This document shows, piece by piece, positions 1 through 7,738 of a DNA stretch of 64,000 nt. The notes below the pieces were generated by a model. The model worked only from the letters and a program-made list of their open reading frames with translations. It made no database searches and was not told the DNA's origin. A program made the translations under genes and the position numbers. The DNA comes from JADGRA01 sp052143535 (lineage in GTDB: Bacteria; Myxococcota; Myxococcia; Myxococcales; Myxococcaceae), in the NCBI GenBank assembly GCA_052143535.1, contig JBKQSS010000050.1:1-64000 (forward strand), read 5' to 3'. The number at the start of each line of letters is the position of its first letter. Positions within the stretch are counted from its first letter, which is position 1.

Positions 1-765
1 CTCGGCGAGGGTTCCATGGAGTCCGAGACCCGCGCCGAGAACCTGCGCGAGTTCCTTGGAGCCGCCCAGGAGTTCGACCTCGAGCGTGCGGCGCGTCCGC
101 CGCCCTCGGCCGAGCAGCTGCAGGCCCAAGTTCCGCCGCTGCAGGCTTTCCTCGAGCAAATCTCCTTGGTGGGGGAGGCCGATGGCGAGGCCGGGGAGGG
201 CCGGGTATCGCTGATGACGCTGCACGCCGCCAAGGGGCTCGAATTCGACGCCGTCTTCCTTCCCGGCATGGAGGAAGGCGTCTTCCCGCACAGCAGGGCG
301 CTGGACGAATTCGGGGACGGCGAGGAGCTAAGCGAGGAGCGCCGGCTGTGCTACGTCGGCTTCACCCGCGCTCGGAAGCGCCTTTTCCTGTCGCTGGCCC
401 AAGCCCGGAGCCTCTTCGGCGAGCTCCGCTTCAACCCCCCCTCGCGCTTTCTGCGGGACGTCCCGCAGGAGCTCTTTGAGATGAAGCGACAGCTGCCGGC
501 GGCTGCTGCCAACGCCAGTAGTCATTTCTCCACCCGGCGACGGCCCTACGACGACGACGGCCCGCGCATTGACCGCAGCTACGGCCAGCAGTCCGAGGCT
601 GGCTTCGACGGCGAGTCGGTGGTGGGGCTGCGCGTTCGTCACGCCCAGTTCGGCGAGGGGGAGGTGGTGGCGTGTGATGGTTCCGGCCCCAACGCCAAGC
701 TCACCGTCAGCTTCCCCCGGGTAGGGCTGAAGCGCATTATCGCCCGCTTCCTGCAGCCGACCTGA
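1..765 (+). CDS. uvrD: UvrD/PcrA-type DNA helicase, C-terminal part (5' end outside window)
   Basis: The reading frame is already open at base 1, so only the last 254 codons are present. Superfamily 1A helicases unwind DNA with ATP during nucleotide excision and mismatch repair. Visible are motif V (LMTLHAAKGLEFDAVFLPG), then motif VI (RLCYVGFTRARKRL) with its ATP-contacting arginines, both in the 2A domain. A linker follows, and then the C-terminal PcrA/UvrD tail (VRHAQFGEGEVV...VSFPRVGLKRII), which in this family contacts RNA polymerase. The tail supports PcrA/UvrD over Rep. The gene converges on the lipoprotein gene downstream, and the two 3' ends overlap by 29 bp on opposite strands. Motifs I-IV cannot be checked. 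Confidence 0.93.
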   Translation, partial: LGEGSMESETRAENLREFLGAAQEFDLERAARPPPSAEQLQAQVPPLQAFLEQISLVGEADGEAGEGRVSLMTLHAAKGLEFDAVFLPGMEEGVFPHSRALDEFGDGEELSEERRLCYVGFTRARKRLFLSLAQARSLFGELRFNPPSRFLRDVPQELFEMKRQLPAAAANASSHFSTRRRPYDDDGPRIDRSYGQQSEAGFDGESVVGLRVRHAQFGEGEVVACDGSGPNAKLTVSFPRVGLKRIIARFLQPT

Positions 766-1795
766 GGCGGAAGCCCACCACCCGGCCGTCTTGGGGCAGC
801 ACCCAGGCCGTGTCTCCGCGAACCAGCGGGGCCGTCAGAAGAGGGCTGTCCAGTCGCGCCGAGGGCGGGTTGCCCGGGGCACCGACCTCCAGCGCCAAAA
901 GGCGCCCTTCTCGCGCGCTGGTGGGCACGAGAAGGCGGCCTTGGAATTCCACCACCGGGGCGACGACCGGTCCCGGCACCTGCACCGTCCATAGCGGTCC
1001 CTCGTCCTTGAGCCGGAAGCCCACCAGTGTTTGGTTTTGCAGCCCCACCCATAGCCGGTCGAGGGCGCGGGCCGGGGGGGACGCCGGCGGTGCTCCCAGC
1101 GGGCGCTGCCACTGCACCTCTCCCGTTTGGACGTCGAGGGCAAGAACCCGGCCGCTGGGCTCGACCGTCCACACCAGCCCCTCCGAGACGAGAAGTCCGC
1201 CCGGCTCGTGTACCGCCATTCGCCAGCGACGACTGCCATCCGCCGCCACGGCCAGGACCGCGGCTGGGCCGGCCACCACCAGTCGGTCCGGCGGAACGGC
1301 GGCCAGGGCGAGATGGGCCACGCTTGTCGGGTGCAGGCCGAGCGCGCTGCCCAGGGCGGTTTTCCACAGCAGTCCTCCGCTGGTGGCGTCGACGGCCAAG
1401 AGTTCCCCCTCGTCGGAGAGGAGGTAGACGCGGGTGCCCAGTCCGGTGAGGGCGACGGCTGGCCTCCCCACCTCGCTGCGCCAGCGCCTTGCGCCGGTGG
1501 CCGCGTCGAGGCCCACCAAGTCATCTCCGGTGGTGACCACCACCACCGTGTCTTCCACCACGGTAGGCGTCAGGCGGATTTCCCGGGTCAACTCCGCCGT
1601 CCAGAGGAGGCTCCCGCCCGGTCCGAGCCGCAGCACCCGGCCGGCTTCGTTGCCAAACACGGCCCCCTCGCCGAGCGGCGCCAGCCCGGAGCGGCTCGGG
1701 GCATCCCCCGAGACGCTGAAAACCTTCTGCAGGGGCGAGCTACAGCCGAGGCACAGCAGCAACAGCGGCCAGGCGCGGACGGGTCGTTCGCTCAA
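737..1795 (-). CDS. PQQ-type beta-propeller lipoprotein (BamB-like)
   Basis: 352 residues. A short hydrophobic signal ends in LGC at Cys18, so this is a probable lipoprotein. The rest shows repeated PQQ-blade motifs (for example LVGLDAATGARRW, LAVDATSGGLLWKT and VLALDVQTGEVQW), which predict an 8-bladed propeller. BamB of this fold assists outer-membrane protein assembly, but similar propellers serve other periplasmic roles, so the function is inferred. It starts with TTG at 1795; the TTGA overlap places the start on the stop codon of glgC, implying translational coupling with a glycogen-synthesis enzyme, an unexpected partner for BamB. In M. xanthus-type genomes such lone propellers are common. 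Confidence 0.82.
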   Translation of the reverse strand: MSERPVRAWPLLLLCLGCSSPLQKVFSVSGDAPSRSGLAPLGEGAVFGNEAGRVLRLGPGGSLLWTAELTREIRLTPTVVEDTVVVVTTGDDLVGLDAATGARRWRSEVGRPAVALTGLGTRVYLLSDEGELLAVDATSGGLLWKTALGSALGLHPTSVAHLALAAVPPDRLVVAGPAAVLAVAADGSRRWRMAVHEPGGLLVSEGLVWTVEPSGRVLALDVQTGEVQWQRPLGAPPASPPARALDRLWVGLQNQTLVGFRLKDEGPLWTVQVPGPVVAPVVEFQGRLLVPTSAREGRLLALEVGAPGNPPSARLDSPLLTAPLVRGDTAWVLPQDGRVVGFRLRSAAGSGR

Positions 1796-3021
1796 CCGAC
1801 CTTCATCCCTTTGGGGATGACGACCACCCCTTCGGAGGTGACGTGGAATCGACGACGGTCCTCCTCCGGCTCGAAGCCGATGGTGGTACCGACGGGAATC
1901 TCCACATTCTTGTCGATGATGGCCTTCCGGATTTTGCTCCGACGGCCAATTTGAACGTTCTCGAAGAGAATGGATTGCTCGACGGTGGAGTAGGAGTTCA
2001 CCCGTACCCTGGGCGACAGCACCGAGTGGTGCACGTGGCCGCCGGACACGATGCAGCCCTCGGAGACGAGGCTGTCCGTGGCGTAGCCGACCCGTCCGCT
2101 GGCCTGGTCGGCGAAGACGAATTTCGCCGGGGGGAAAGTCTGCGGCTGGGTGAAGAGGGGCCAGCGGAAATTATAGAGGTTGAAAACCGGGTCCACATCC
2201 ACCAGGCCCATGTTGGCCTGGTAGTAGCTGTCGATGTCGCCCACGTCGCGCCAGTACCCGCGCTCCTTTTCCTCGATGCCGGGAACTTCGTTCTTGGCGA
2301 AGTCGTAGACGAAGACGCGGGAATGCTGGTGAAGCTCGCCGAGAATGGATTTTCCAAAGTCATGTGCACTGTTCTCGCGGACTGCGTCGTGCTCAATCTC
2401 GCGGACCAAGGTCTCGGTCGAAAAGAGGTAATTCCCCATCGAGGCGAGGCACAGCTTGGGGTTGCCGGGCATCGGCGGCGGGTCTTTCGGCTTCTCCAGG
2501 AAGCCGCGCATCTCCCCTTCCGGGCCCACGTCGATGATGCCGAAGTCCCGGCCCTGCTCGATGGGGACTGGAATGGCCGCCACTGTGCAGTCGGCCCGGT
2601 GCTCGACGTGGAAGTCGAGCATCTGGCGAACGTCCATGCGGTAGATGTGGTCCGCACCAAAGACGAAGACGAAGTCCGGCTCCTCGTCGGAGATGAGGTT
2701 GAGGTTCTGGTAGATGGCGTCGGCATTGCCCTTGTACCAGTCCAGGCCAGTACGCATCTGGGCCGGAACCGCCTCGACGTAGTGGCCGAGAAAGGCGGTC
2801 ATCCGCCAGGTGCGCGAGAGGTGCTTGTTCAACGAGTCGGACTTGTACTGGGTGAGGACCTTGACCTTGTAGATGCCCGAGTTGGCGAAATTAGAAAGGA
2901 CGAAGTCGATGATGCGGTAGCGGCCGCCGAACGGCACCGCTGGCTTGGCGCGCTCGCGCGTCAGGGGCTCGAGCCGAGTGCCGGCCCCGCCGGCGAGAAT
3001 CATCGCGAGCGTCTTGGCCAT
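1792..3021 (-). CDS. glgC: Glucose-1-phosphate adenylyltransferase (ADP-glucose pyrophosphorylase)
   Basis: Makes ADP-glucose from ATP and glucose-1-phosphate, the committed step of bacterial glycogen synthesis. 409 residues, the usual GlgC length. The N-terminus has the nucleotidyltransferase signature (MILAGGAGTRLEPLT, then KPAVPFGGRYRIIDF). GADHIYRMD holds the catalytic aspartate region, and the C-terminal third has the left-handed beta-helix typical of GlgC. An ATG four codons upstream (3033) is possible, but GGAGG (complement of 3027-3031) lies 5 nt before the ATG at 3021 and inside the longer reading frame, so 3021 is preferred. glgX (32616) and a GH63-like glucosidase (56554) elsewhere in the window fit an active storage-glucan metabolism. 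Confidence 0.95.
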   Translation of the reverse strand: MAKTLAMILAGGAGTRLEPLTRERAKPAVPFGGRYRIIDFVLSNFANSGIYKVKVLTQYKSDSLNKHLSRTWRMTAFLGHYVEAVPAQMRTGLDWYKGNADAIYQNLNLISDEEPDFVFVFGADHIYRMDVRQMLDFHVEHRADCTVAAIPVPIEQGRDFGIIDVGPEGEMRGFLEKPKDPPPMPGNPKLCLASMGNYLFSTETLVREIEHDAVRENSAHDFGKSILGELHQHSRVFVYDFAKNEVPGIEEKERGYWRDVGDIDSYYQANMGLVDVDPVFNLYNFRWPLFTQPQTFPPAKFVFADQASGRVGYATDSLVSEGCIVSGGHVHHSVLSPRVRVNSYSTVEQSILFENVQIGRRSKIRKAIIDKNVEIPVGTTIGFEPEEDRRRFHVTSEGVVVIPKGMKVG

Positions 3022-3026
3022 GACAG

Positions 3027-3031
3027 CCTCC
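3027..3031 (-). promoter_or_regulatory. Shine-Dalgarno GGAGG deciding the glgC start
   Basis: Reverse-strand GGAGG, 5 nt upstream of the ATG at 3021. It would lie inside the coding sequence if the upstream ATG at 3033 were used. Confidence 0.7.
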
Positions 3032-3158
3032 ATCTAGACACGAAGCCCGAAGTCCGTCCAAAGGCCAGCGTCACCCGGCTGGCGGCTGCCGCCAGGAAGA
3101 GGGCGGCCCGACTCCGTGACGTTCCGGTGGCGAGCGGCGTAGAGTGCCAAGCCCTCCG

Positions 3159-3785
3159 ATGGAATCCGACGCTCCGCGCTCGCCCAGTCGTCGCTCGCTG
3201 CTCAAGCGCGGCCTTGTGGGGAGCGTGTTGCTCGCCGTCGGGGGCGCCGGCTTCTTGGCTCTACGAGCCGGCAAGCGGGTGCCACTTCCGGCTGGTGGGC
3301 TCAAGGTTTTCTCCGAGCGCGAGTACGGTGTCCTCGACGCACTGGCCCGTCGCTTCATCGGCACGCTGCCCGGCTGGCCGAGCGTCGACGAGGTGGGAGT
3401 GGCGCAGGCCGTGGACCGCATTGCACAGCGGGCAGAGCCATCGGTGCAAGCCGAGCTGAAGCAGCTGCTTGGCCTCTTCGACAACGCGTTGGCCGGCTTT
3501 CTCTTCGGCGGGCGGACCGAGCCCTTTACCGCGCTCGACGCGGCGGCGCAGGACCGCGTCCTCGAGGAGTGGCGGGACAGTGGTGTTGCCCTTCGGCGGA
3601 CTGGGTACAACGCGCTGCGAACCTTGGTCTTGGCCGGCTACTACCAGTCGCCTCTCACCTGGAAGCCCATCGGCTACCCCGGTCCAGACGAGAGCTTCTT
3701 CCAGCCGGACGCGCCGGTGTGGTTCGGTGGACCCGCCCCCCGGCCCGAGGGGAACGGGGTGTTTCACCCCGGGGCGGCGCGTTGA
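3159..3785 (+). CDS. Gluconate 2-dehydrogenase subunit 3-like Tat protein
   Basis: 208 residues from the ATG; an in-frame GTG at 3144 would add five residues and cannot be excluded. The N-terminus carries a near-perfect twin-arginine motif (SRRSLLKR) followed by a hydrophobic stretch (GSVLLAVGGAGFLAL), so export of the folded protein by Tat is likely. The remainder resembles the small subunit-3 family found with membrane GMC dehydrogenases, in which the signal-bearing subunit escorts the flavoprotein. It overlaps the following GMC oxidoreductase by a TTGA junction, which supports one complex. It diverges from glgC across about 140 bp. Confidence 0.82.
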   Translation: MESDAPRSPSRRSLLKRGLVGSVLLAVGGAGFLALRAGKRVPLPAGGLKVFSEREYGVLDALARRFIGTLPGWPSVDEVGVAQAVDRIAQRAEPSVQAELKQLLGLFDNALAGFLFGGRTEPFTALDAAAQDRVLEEWRDSGVALRRTGYNALRTLVLAGYYQSPLTWKPIGYPGPDESFFQPDAPVWFGGPAPRPEGNGVFHPGAAR

Positions 3786-5335
3786 GCGGACGCATCCGGA
3801 CCGGGAAGGACCTCGAGCGGGACACCGAGGTGGTGTGCGACGTCTGCGTGGTGGGGTCCGGTGCCGGCGGAGCCGTCCTCGCCGAGCAACTGGTGTCGAG
3901 AGGCCTGCACGTAGTGATGCTCGAGGAGGGCGGCTACCACACCCGTGCCGAGTTCGACATGCGGGAGTCTTGGGCGTACCCGGCGCTCTACCAGGAGATG
4001 GGGAACCGCGCGACCGACGACCAGAGCGTCCTCATCCTCCAGGGGCGCAGCGTCGGCGGTGGCACCACCGTGAATTGGTGCACCTCCTTCCGCACCCCGA
4101 GGCGGGTGCTGGACCGGTGGGCTTCGGAGTTTGGCGTGGAGGGCTTGACCGAAGCCGCGCTCACCCCGCACTGGGAGGCGCTCGAGCAGCGATTGCACAT
4201 CCGCGAGTGGCCGCTTGAGGCGATGAACCGCAACAACCAGGTCCTTTGGGAGGGGTGCGGCAAGCTCGGCTTCAGTCGCGGGCTCATCCGGCGCAACGTC
4301 AACAACTGCGCCGACCTCGGCAAATGCGGCCTGGGCTGCCCCATCGACGCCAAGCAGTCGATGCTGGTGACACTCATCCCGGATGCGGTGGAGAAGGGGA
4401 TGGACCTTTATGCCAACGCCTCGGCGCGCCGCCTCCTGGTCGAGGGGCGCAAAGTCCGTGGCGTCGAGGCTCAGCTTCTCGACGCCTCGAGGGATGTCCC
4501 CACCGGCGTGACGCTCACCGTGCGGGCGAAGACGGTGGCGGTGTGCGGCGGAGCCATCAACTCCCCGGCCCTGCTGTTGCGCTCGGGCCTGACGGGACGA
4601 GGCAACGTCGGCAAGCGCCTCTTCCTCCACCCCACCGTCATCATGTCCGCTCAGATGGAGCAGCCCGTGGAAGCTTGGGCGGGCGCACCCCAGGCGGTGT
4701 ACTCGCACCACTTCATCGACCGCGGCCCACAGCGCACAGGCTATTTCCTGGAAGTCCCTCCCCTGTACCCGATGATTGCCGCCACCGTCCTTCCGGGCTT
4801 CGGCGTGCCTCACCAAAAGCTCATGGAGCGGCTGCCCTACACCCAAGTCACCATCGCCATCACCGCCGATGGCTTCGTTCCGGGGGACATTGGCGGAACG
4901 GTGCGGCTTGCCGACCCGAAGGAGCGCCGGGTGCACATCGAGTACCCACTCCAGGCCTGGCACTGGGAAGCCTTCCGAGACGCGTCGGAAACCATGGCCC
5001 GCGTGCAATTCGCCGGCGGCGCCAAGGAAGTCATTTCCTTGCATGCCTCGCCGGTCCGTCTCAGGCCCGGGGACGACATTGGCCGGCTCTTGGGAGCCGC
5101 TTCCTGGGAGCCAGGCCGGGTGCGGGTGGCCACCGCGCACCAGATGGGCGGCTGCTGCATGGGGAAGGACGCCGAGCGCTCGGTGGTGGACAGCTCGTTG
5201 CGCTACCACGAACTCGACAACCTCTTTGTGGTGGACGGCTCGGTGCTTCCAACGTCTCTGGGCGTCAATCCGCAGGAGACAATTTTTGGCATTGCCCGCT
5301 TGCGCTCCGCCGCGGTCGCGGCCTCCGTCGTTTGA
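3782..5335 (+). CDS. GMC-family FAD oxidoreductase
   Basis: 517 residues from the TTG at 3782, which overlaps the stop of the Tat-signal subunit. The N-terminus has the FAD dinucleotide fold (CVVGSGAGGAVLAEQL) followed by the GMC signature region with GRSVGGGTTVNW. The C-terminus has HQMGGCCMG and the DGSVLPTSLGVNPQETI motif of GMC enzymes. Members oxidise alcohols, sugars or sterols; the sequence is closest in style to long-chain alcohol or cholesterol-type oxidases, but the substrate is unknown. The cysteine-rich segment NNCADLGKCGLGC, about residues 179-191, is seen in a subset of dehydrogenases. It has no signal peptide of its own, so it probably travels with the Tat partner. Confidence 0.88.
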   Translation: MSGRIRTGKDLERDTEVVCDVCVVGSGAGGAVLAEQLVSRGLHVVMLEEGGYHTRAEFDMRESWAYPALYQEMGNRATDDQSVLILQGRSVGGGTTVNWCTSFRTPRRVLDRWASEFGVEGLTEAALTPHWEALEQRLHIREWPLEAMNRNNQVLWEGCGKLGFSRGLIRRNVNNCADLGKCGLGCPIDAKQSMLVTLIPDAVEKGMDLYANASARRLLVEGRKVRGVEAQLLDASRDVPTGVTLTVRAKTVAVCGGAINSPALLLRSGLTGRGNVGKRLFLHPTVIMSAQMEQPVEAWAGAPQAVYSHHFIDRGPQRTGYFLEVPPLYPMIAATVLPGFGVPHQKLMERLPYTQVTIAITADGFVPGDIGGTVRLADPKERRVHIEYPLQAWHWEAFRDASETMARVQFAGGAKEVISLHASPVRLRPGDDIGRLLGAASWEPGRVRVATAHQMGGCCMGKDAERSVVDSSLRYHELDNLFVVDGSVLPTSLGVNPQETIFGIARLRSAAVAASVV

Positions 5336-5357
5336 AAGCCGCCACAAGGCCAAAAAG

Positions 5358-5389
5358 CCGAGGCGGGGCCAGGCCCGGCCCCGCCTCGG
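5358..5389. terminator. Bidirectional intrinsic terminator
   Basis: Perfect 13-bp GC-rich stem (5358-5370 with 5377-5389) and a 6-nt loop. On the minus strand the stem is followed by CTTTTTGG, giving a U-tract for the small gene at 5585-5758. On the plus strand it sits 22 bp after the GMC stop. Confidence 0.85.
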
Positions 5390-5584
5390 TCTTCCCCCCC
5401 TTGACAGCGGGGCCTCGCTGACGCCCGGTACCACGTGGTGGAACGGACCCCGGGTCGGGGCGCTTTCCCGTGGGAAGGGTTCGGTGCCGCCCCACAAAGG
5501 GCTCCCCCCAAAGACCCGACCCGAGGTCCAAACTCGACGGCTGGCTTCCCCGCCCTGCAAGCGTCCGGCAGAAGGGGCGTGCGC

Positions 5585-5758
5585 CTAGCCTTGAATCGCG
5601 GCCGTCGCGACGTCGGGCCGCTGGTAATTGTCGATGAGTACCGTCGCCACACCCAGGTAGGCGGCGATGAGAAGGGCTCCGGCGACGGCCCACTCGCGGC
5701 CACGGCTGCGACGGACGGTGCTGAAGAGGGGCGCGGCGTTCTGGTCGGCAGCGTTCAT
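5585..5758 (-). CDS. Small single-pass membrane protein, unknown function
   Basis: 57 residues from the ATG at 5758, with GGGAG 7-8 nt upstream. The N-terminal 20 residues are polar and basic (STVRRSRGRE), then comes one transmembrane helix (WAVAGALLIAAYLGVATVLI) and a short outer tail. I do not recognise a family. What makes it notable is its control region: a strong sigma-54-type promoter (5818-5834) and a perfect dyad (5862-5875) lie directly upstream, and the next upstream gene on the same strand is an FHA sigma-54 activator. A good terminator lies downstream, so this is probably a monocistronic, tightly regulated gene. Confidence 0.7.
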   Translation of the reverse strand: MNAADQNAAPLFSTVRRSRGREWAVAGALLIAAYLGVATVLIDNYQRPDVATAAIQG

Positions 5759-5817
5759 GGCGTTTCTCCCGAGCGGCAAGAGAGCCGGCGGTGTTGCCGG
5801 CCACGCCAAACAGACAC

Positions 5818-5834
5818 TGCAGCCAGGGTGCCAA
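5818..5834 (-). promoter_or_regulatory. Sigma-54 (-24/-12) promoter for the small membrane protein
   Basis: Read on the minus strand as TTGGCACCCTGGCTGCA. It has the invariant GG-N10-GC spacing and matches the consensus TTGGCACG-N4-TTGCA at all but two positions. The predicted start near 5806 leaves a leader of about 48 nt before the ATG at 5758. Confidence 0.72.
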
Positions 5835-5861
5835 GAGAAAAGCCCTGGCAGGACGCTGAGT

Positions 5862-5875
5862 TGACAGGTTTGTCA
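5862..5875. promoter_or_regulatory. Candidate activator-binding dyad TGACA-N4-TGTCA
   Basis: Perfect inverted repeat of 5-bp arms with a 4-bp spacer, about 30-40 bp upstream of the sigma-54 -24 element. It could be a binding site for an enhancer-binding protein such as the adjacent FHA activator. The binding partner is inferred from position only. Confidence 0.45.
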
Positions 5876-6057
5876 CCGGCCCTGCGTAGCCGCCGGCGCA
5901 ACAGCGGGCCAACAGTTGTGGCGCAGCCTGCAACCACCCCCCCCCCAAAGCGGCTGCCCGGCGGCTGAGGAGTGCCGCGCCGCGTCAGAAGGTGGTGGGG
6001 TGGGGGCGGCTTCTGCCAACCACAGGGCAGGCGCCAGGCGCAGCCGCCCCGACGGAG
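5876..6057. other. Intergenic control region between the FHA activator gene and the small membrane gene
   Basis: With the promoter and dyad just to its left, this is about 300 bp without a gene. It contains a run of ten C (5937-5946) and a short CAACAGTTG dyad near 5910. I see no coding sequence or RNA gene. A second activator site may lie here. Confidence 0.4.
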
Positions 6058-7461
6058 TCAGTCCTTGAGGTGGTGCCGCTTAATCAGCCGGTACAGGTGC
6101 ACCCGGTCAATGTCCGCCGACTCCGCGGCCTGGGCCACCTTCCCCTTGTGAAGTTCGAGCAAGGCCTTCACATAGGCGCGCTCGAAAGCATCCTGGGCCC
6201 GGCGCCGGGCCTCCGGGTACGGCACCCGAGGGTCCACGGCGACGGGGGATTCGGGCAGCGAGCCCTCCGGCTCGAGACCTGGCTCGAGGGTTTCTTGCAT
6301 CACCACACAGCGCTCGAGGTGATTGCGCAGCTCCCGCATATTCCCCGGCCAGGCGGCACGCTGAAGCTGAGCCAGGAAGACCGGGTCCTTGAGGGACTCG
6401 CGCACACGGGGGTCGACACCGAGCGCCGCCAGCATTTTCTCGGCAATGGCCGGGATGTCCTCGGACCGCTGGCGCAGGGGCGGGACGGTAATCTTCACCA
6501 CCGCCAGCCGGAAGTAGAGGTCGGGCCGAAAGCGCCCGGCGTTTACTTCGGCGCGCAAGTCCCGGTTGGTGGCGGCAATGACACGCACGTCTACCGGGAG
6601 GTAGGCGTTGGTGCCCAGCCGACGGATTTCTCGCGCCTCGAGAACACGCAGCAGCTTGGGCTGCAGCTCGGTCGGAAGCTCACCCACCTCGTCGAGGAAG
6701 ACGGTTCCCCCGCGCGCCTCCTCGAAGACGCCCACCCGCCGGGTGTCGGCCCCGGTGAAGGCGCCCTTCTCGTGTCCGAAGAGCTCGGACTCGAGCAGGT
6801 TGGCCGGAATGGCTCCACAGTCCACCACCAGGAAGGCGTGGCTGTGTCGTGCGCTCAGTCGGTGGATGGACTCCGCCGCTTGGCTCTTCCCGGTGCCGGT
6901 CTCGCCCTCGAAGAGAACGGTCGAGTCCGAGGCGGCGGCCCGCTCCATGAGGGCGAAGCTGGACCGCGCGGCGATGGAGGTGCCCACCAGCGAGCCGAAG
7001 CTTTTCTGCTCCGAGACCGGGATGCGATTCTTCTCTCCCGACAATTCGAAGCGCAGCGAGACGCGGCCGAGCTGCAGAAGGCTGCCGCTGCGCAGGGCGG
7101 CCTCCTTGACGTGAACGCCGTCCACCACCGTGCCGTTGCGGCTCCCCAGGTCCTTCACCCACGGGTTGCCCTTCTCGTCGACGAAGACCTCGCAGTGGAA
7201 GCGCGAGACGGTGCGCTCGTCGAGAAGCAAGTCATTCAGCGGATGGCTGCCCAACTGGACCCGGTCCCCGTTGGACTCGAAAACGTGCCCCACCTCGCCC
7301 CCGTCGACAATCCGCAGGCGGAACCGCCGGACGCTCGAGACGACTGCCGCCACGGGCCTGTCCAGACCCACCGTGGGCGTCCGGTTAACCGGCGTAACGG
7401 GCGGCTCGGTGTCCGTCTCGTCGTCTTCCGGCGGGTCATCCGGTTTCCGCATGGCGCGCAT
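6058..7461 (-). CDS. FHA-domain sigma-54-dependent transcriptional activator
   Basis: 467 residues (a start at 7452 is also possible). Residues 48-140 form an FHA domain with the phosphothreonine-binding signature (Ser86-Arg87, then LGSRNGT at 105-111). Residues 155-390 are an AAA+ sigma-54 domain with Walker A GETGTGKS (186-193), the sigma-54 contact loop GAFTGA (233-238), Walker B FLDEVG and an RPDLYFRL arginine-finger segment. The end carries a Fis-type helix-turn-helix. Such FHA activators, common in myxobacteria, sense phosphothreonine instead of a phosphorylated receiver. The divergent Ser/Thr kinase gene is an obvious candidate input, and the sigma-54 promoters at 5818 and 8767 are candidate outputs. 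Confidence 0.93.
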   Translation of the reverse strand: MRAMRKPDDPPEDDETDTEPPVTPVNRTPTVGLDRPVAAVVSSVRRFRLRIVDGGEVGHVFESNGDRVQLGSHPLNDLLLDERTVSRFHCEVFVDEKGNPWVKDLGSRNGTVVDGVHVKEAALRSGSLLQLGRVSLRFELSGEKNRIPVSEQKSFGSLVGTSIAARSSFALMERAAASDSTVLFEGETGTGKSQAAESIHRLSARHSHAFLVVDCGAIPANLLESELFGHEKGAFTGADTRRVGVFEEARGGTVFLDEVGELPTELQPKLLRVLEAREIRRLGTNAYLPVDVRVIAATNRDLRAEVNAGRFRPDLYFRLAVVKITVPPLRQRSEDIPAIAEKMLAALGVDPRVRESLKDPVFLAQLQRAAWPGNMRELRNHLERCVVMQETLEPGLEPEGSLPESPVAVDPRVPYPEARRRAQDAFERAYVKALLELHKGKVAQAAESADIDRVHLYRLIKRHHLKD

Positions 7462-7738
7462 ACACTACCCCCGTTGGTGGAGGCGCCGCACCCACCGGCT
7501 GGCCAACAGGCCTTCCCCTGCCGGGAAGGCCCCCCTTCCCGGGGGGGGGAGGGCTCGCCGTGGTGTCGGCGGGGGGCGTGTCGCCCTCCCCGGGGCGAGG
7601 GCAGGTTTTCACCCTTGCCGTCCAGGCCCCTTGTGGCCGAAGGGAGTGACAGCCCACGTGGAGCGCTGTGCCGATGGCCGCTTGAATGGGGAAACCCAGA
7701 CGCTGCTCTCCGTTCCCCCCAACCGACGCGGTGCCGAG
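7462..7738. other. Divergent intergenic region, FHA activator / Ser-Thr kinase
   Basis: 277 bp with no gene. It contains a perfect 9-bp hairpin with a 5-nt loop (7509-7517 with 7523-7531) and a run of nine G (about 7541-7549). Promoters for both genes must lie here, but I could not identify them with confidence. Confidence 0.5.

Noticed and set aside
1843..3459. 538-residue plus-strand frame opposite glgC
   Set aside because: Shadow of glgC, which has clear signatures.
5401..5406. TTGACA, possible -35 box
   Set aside because: No plus-strand gene starts downstream before the opposite-strand small gene and there is no matching -10 element.
5937..5946. Run of ten C, possible phase-variable tract
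   Set aside because: It lies in an intergenic region outside the promoter core and any reading frame, so slippage would not switch a gene directly.
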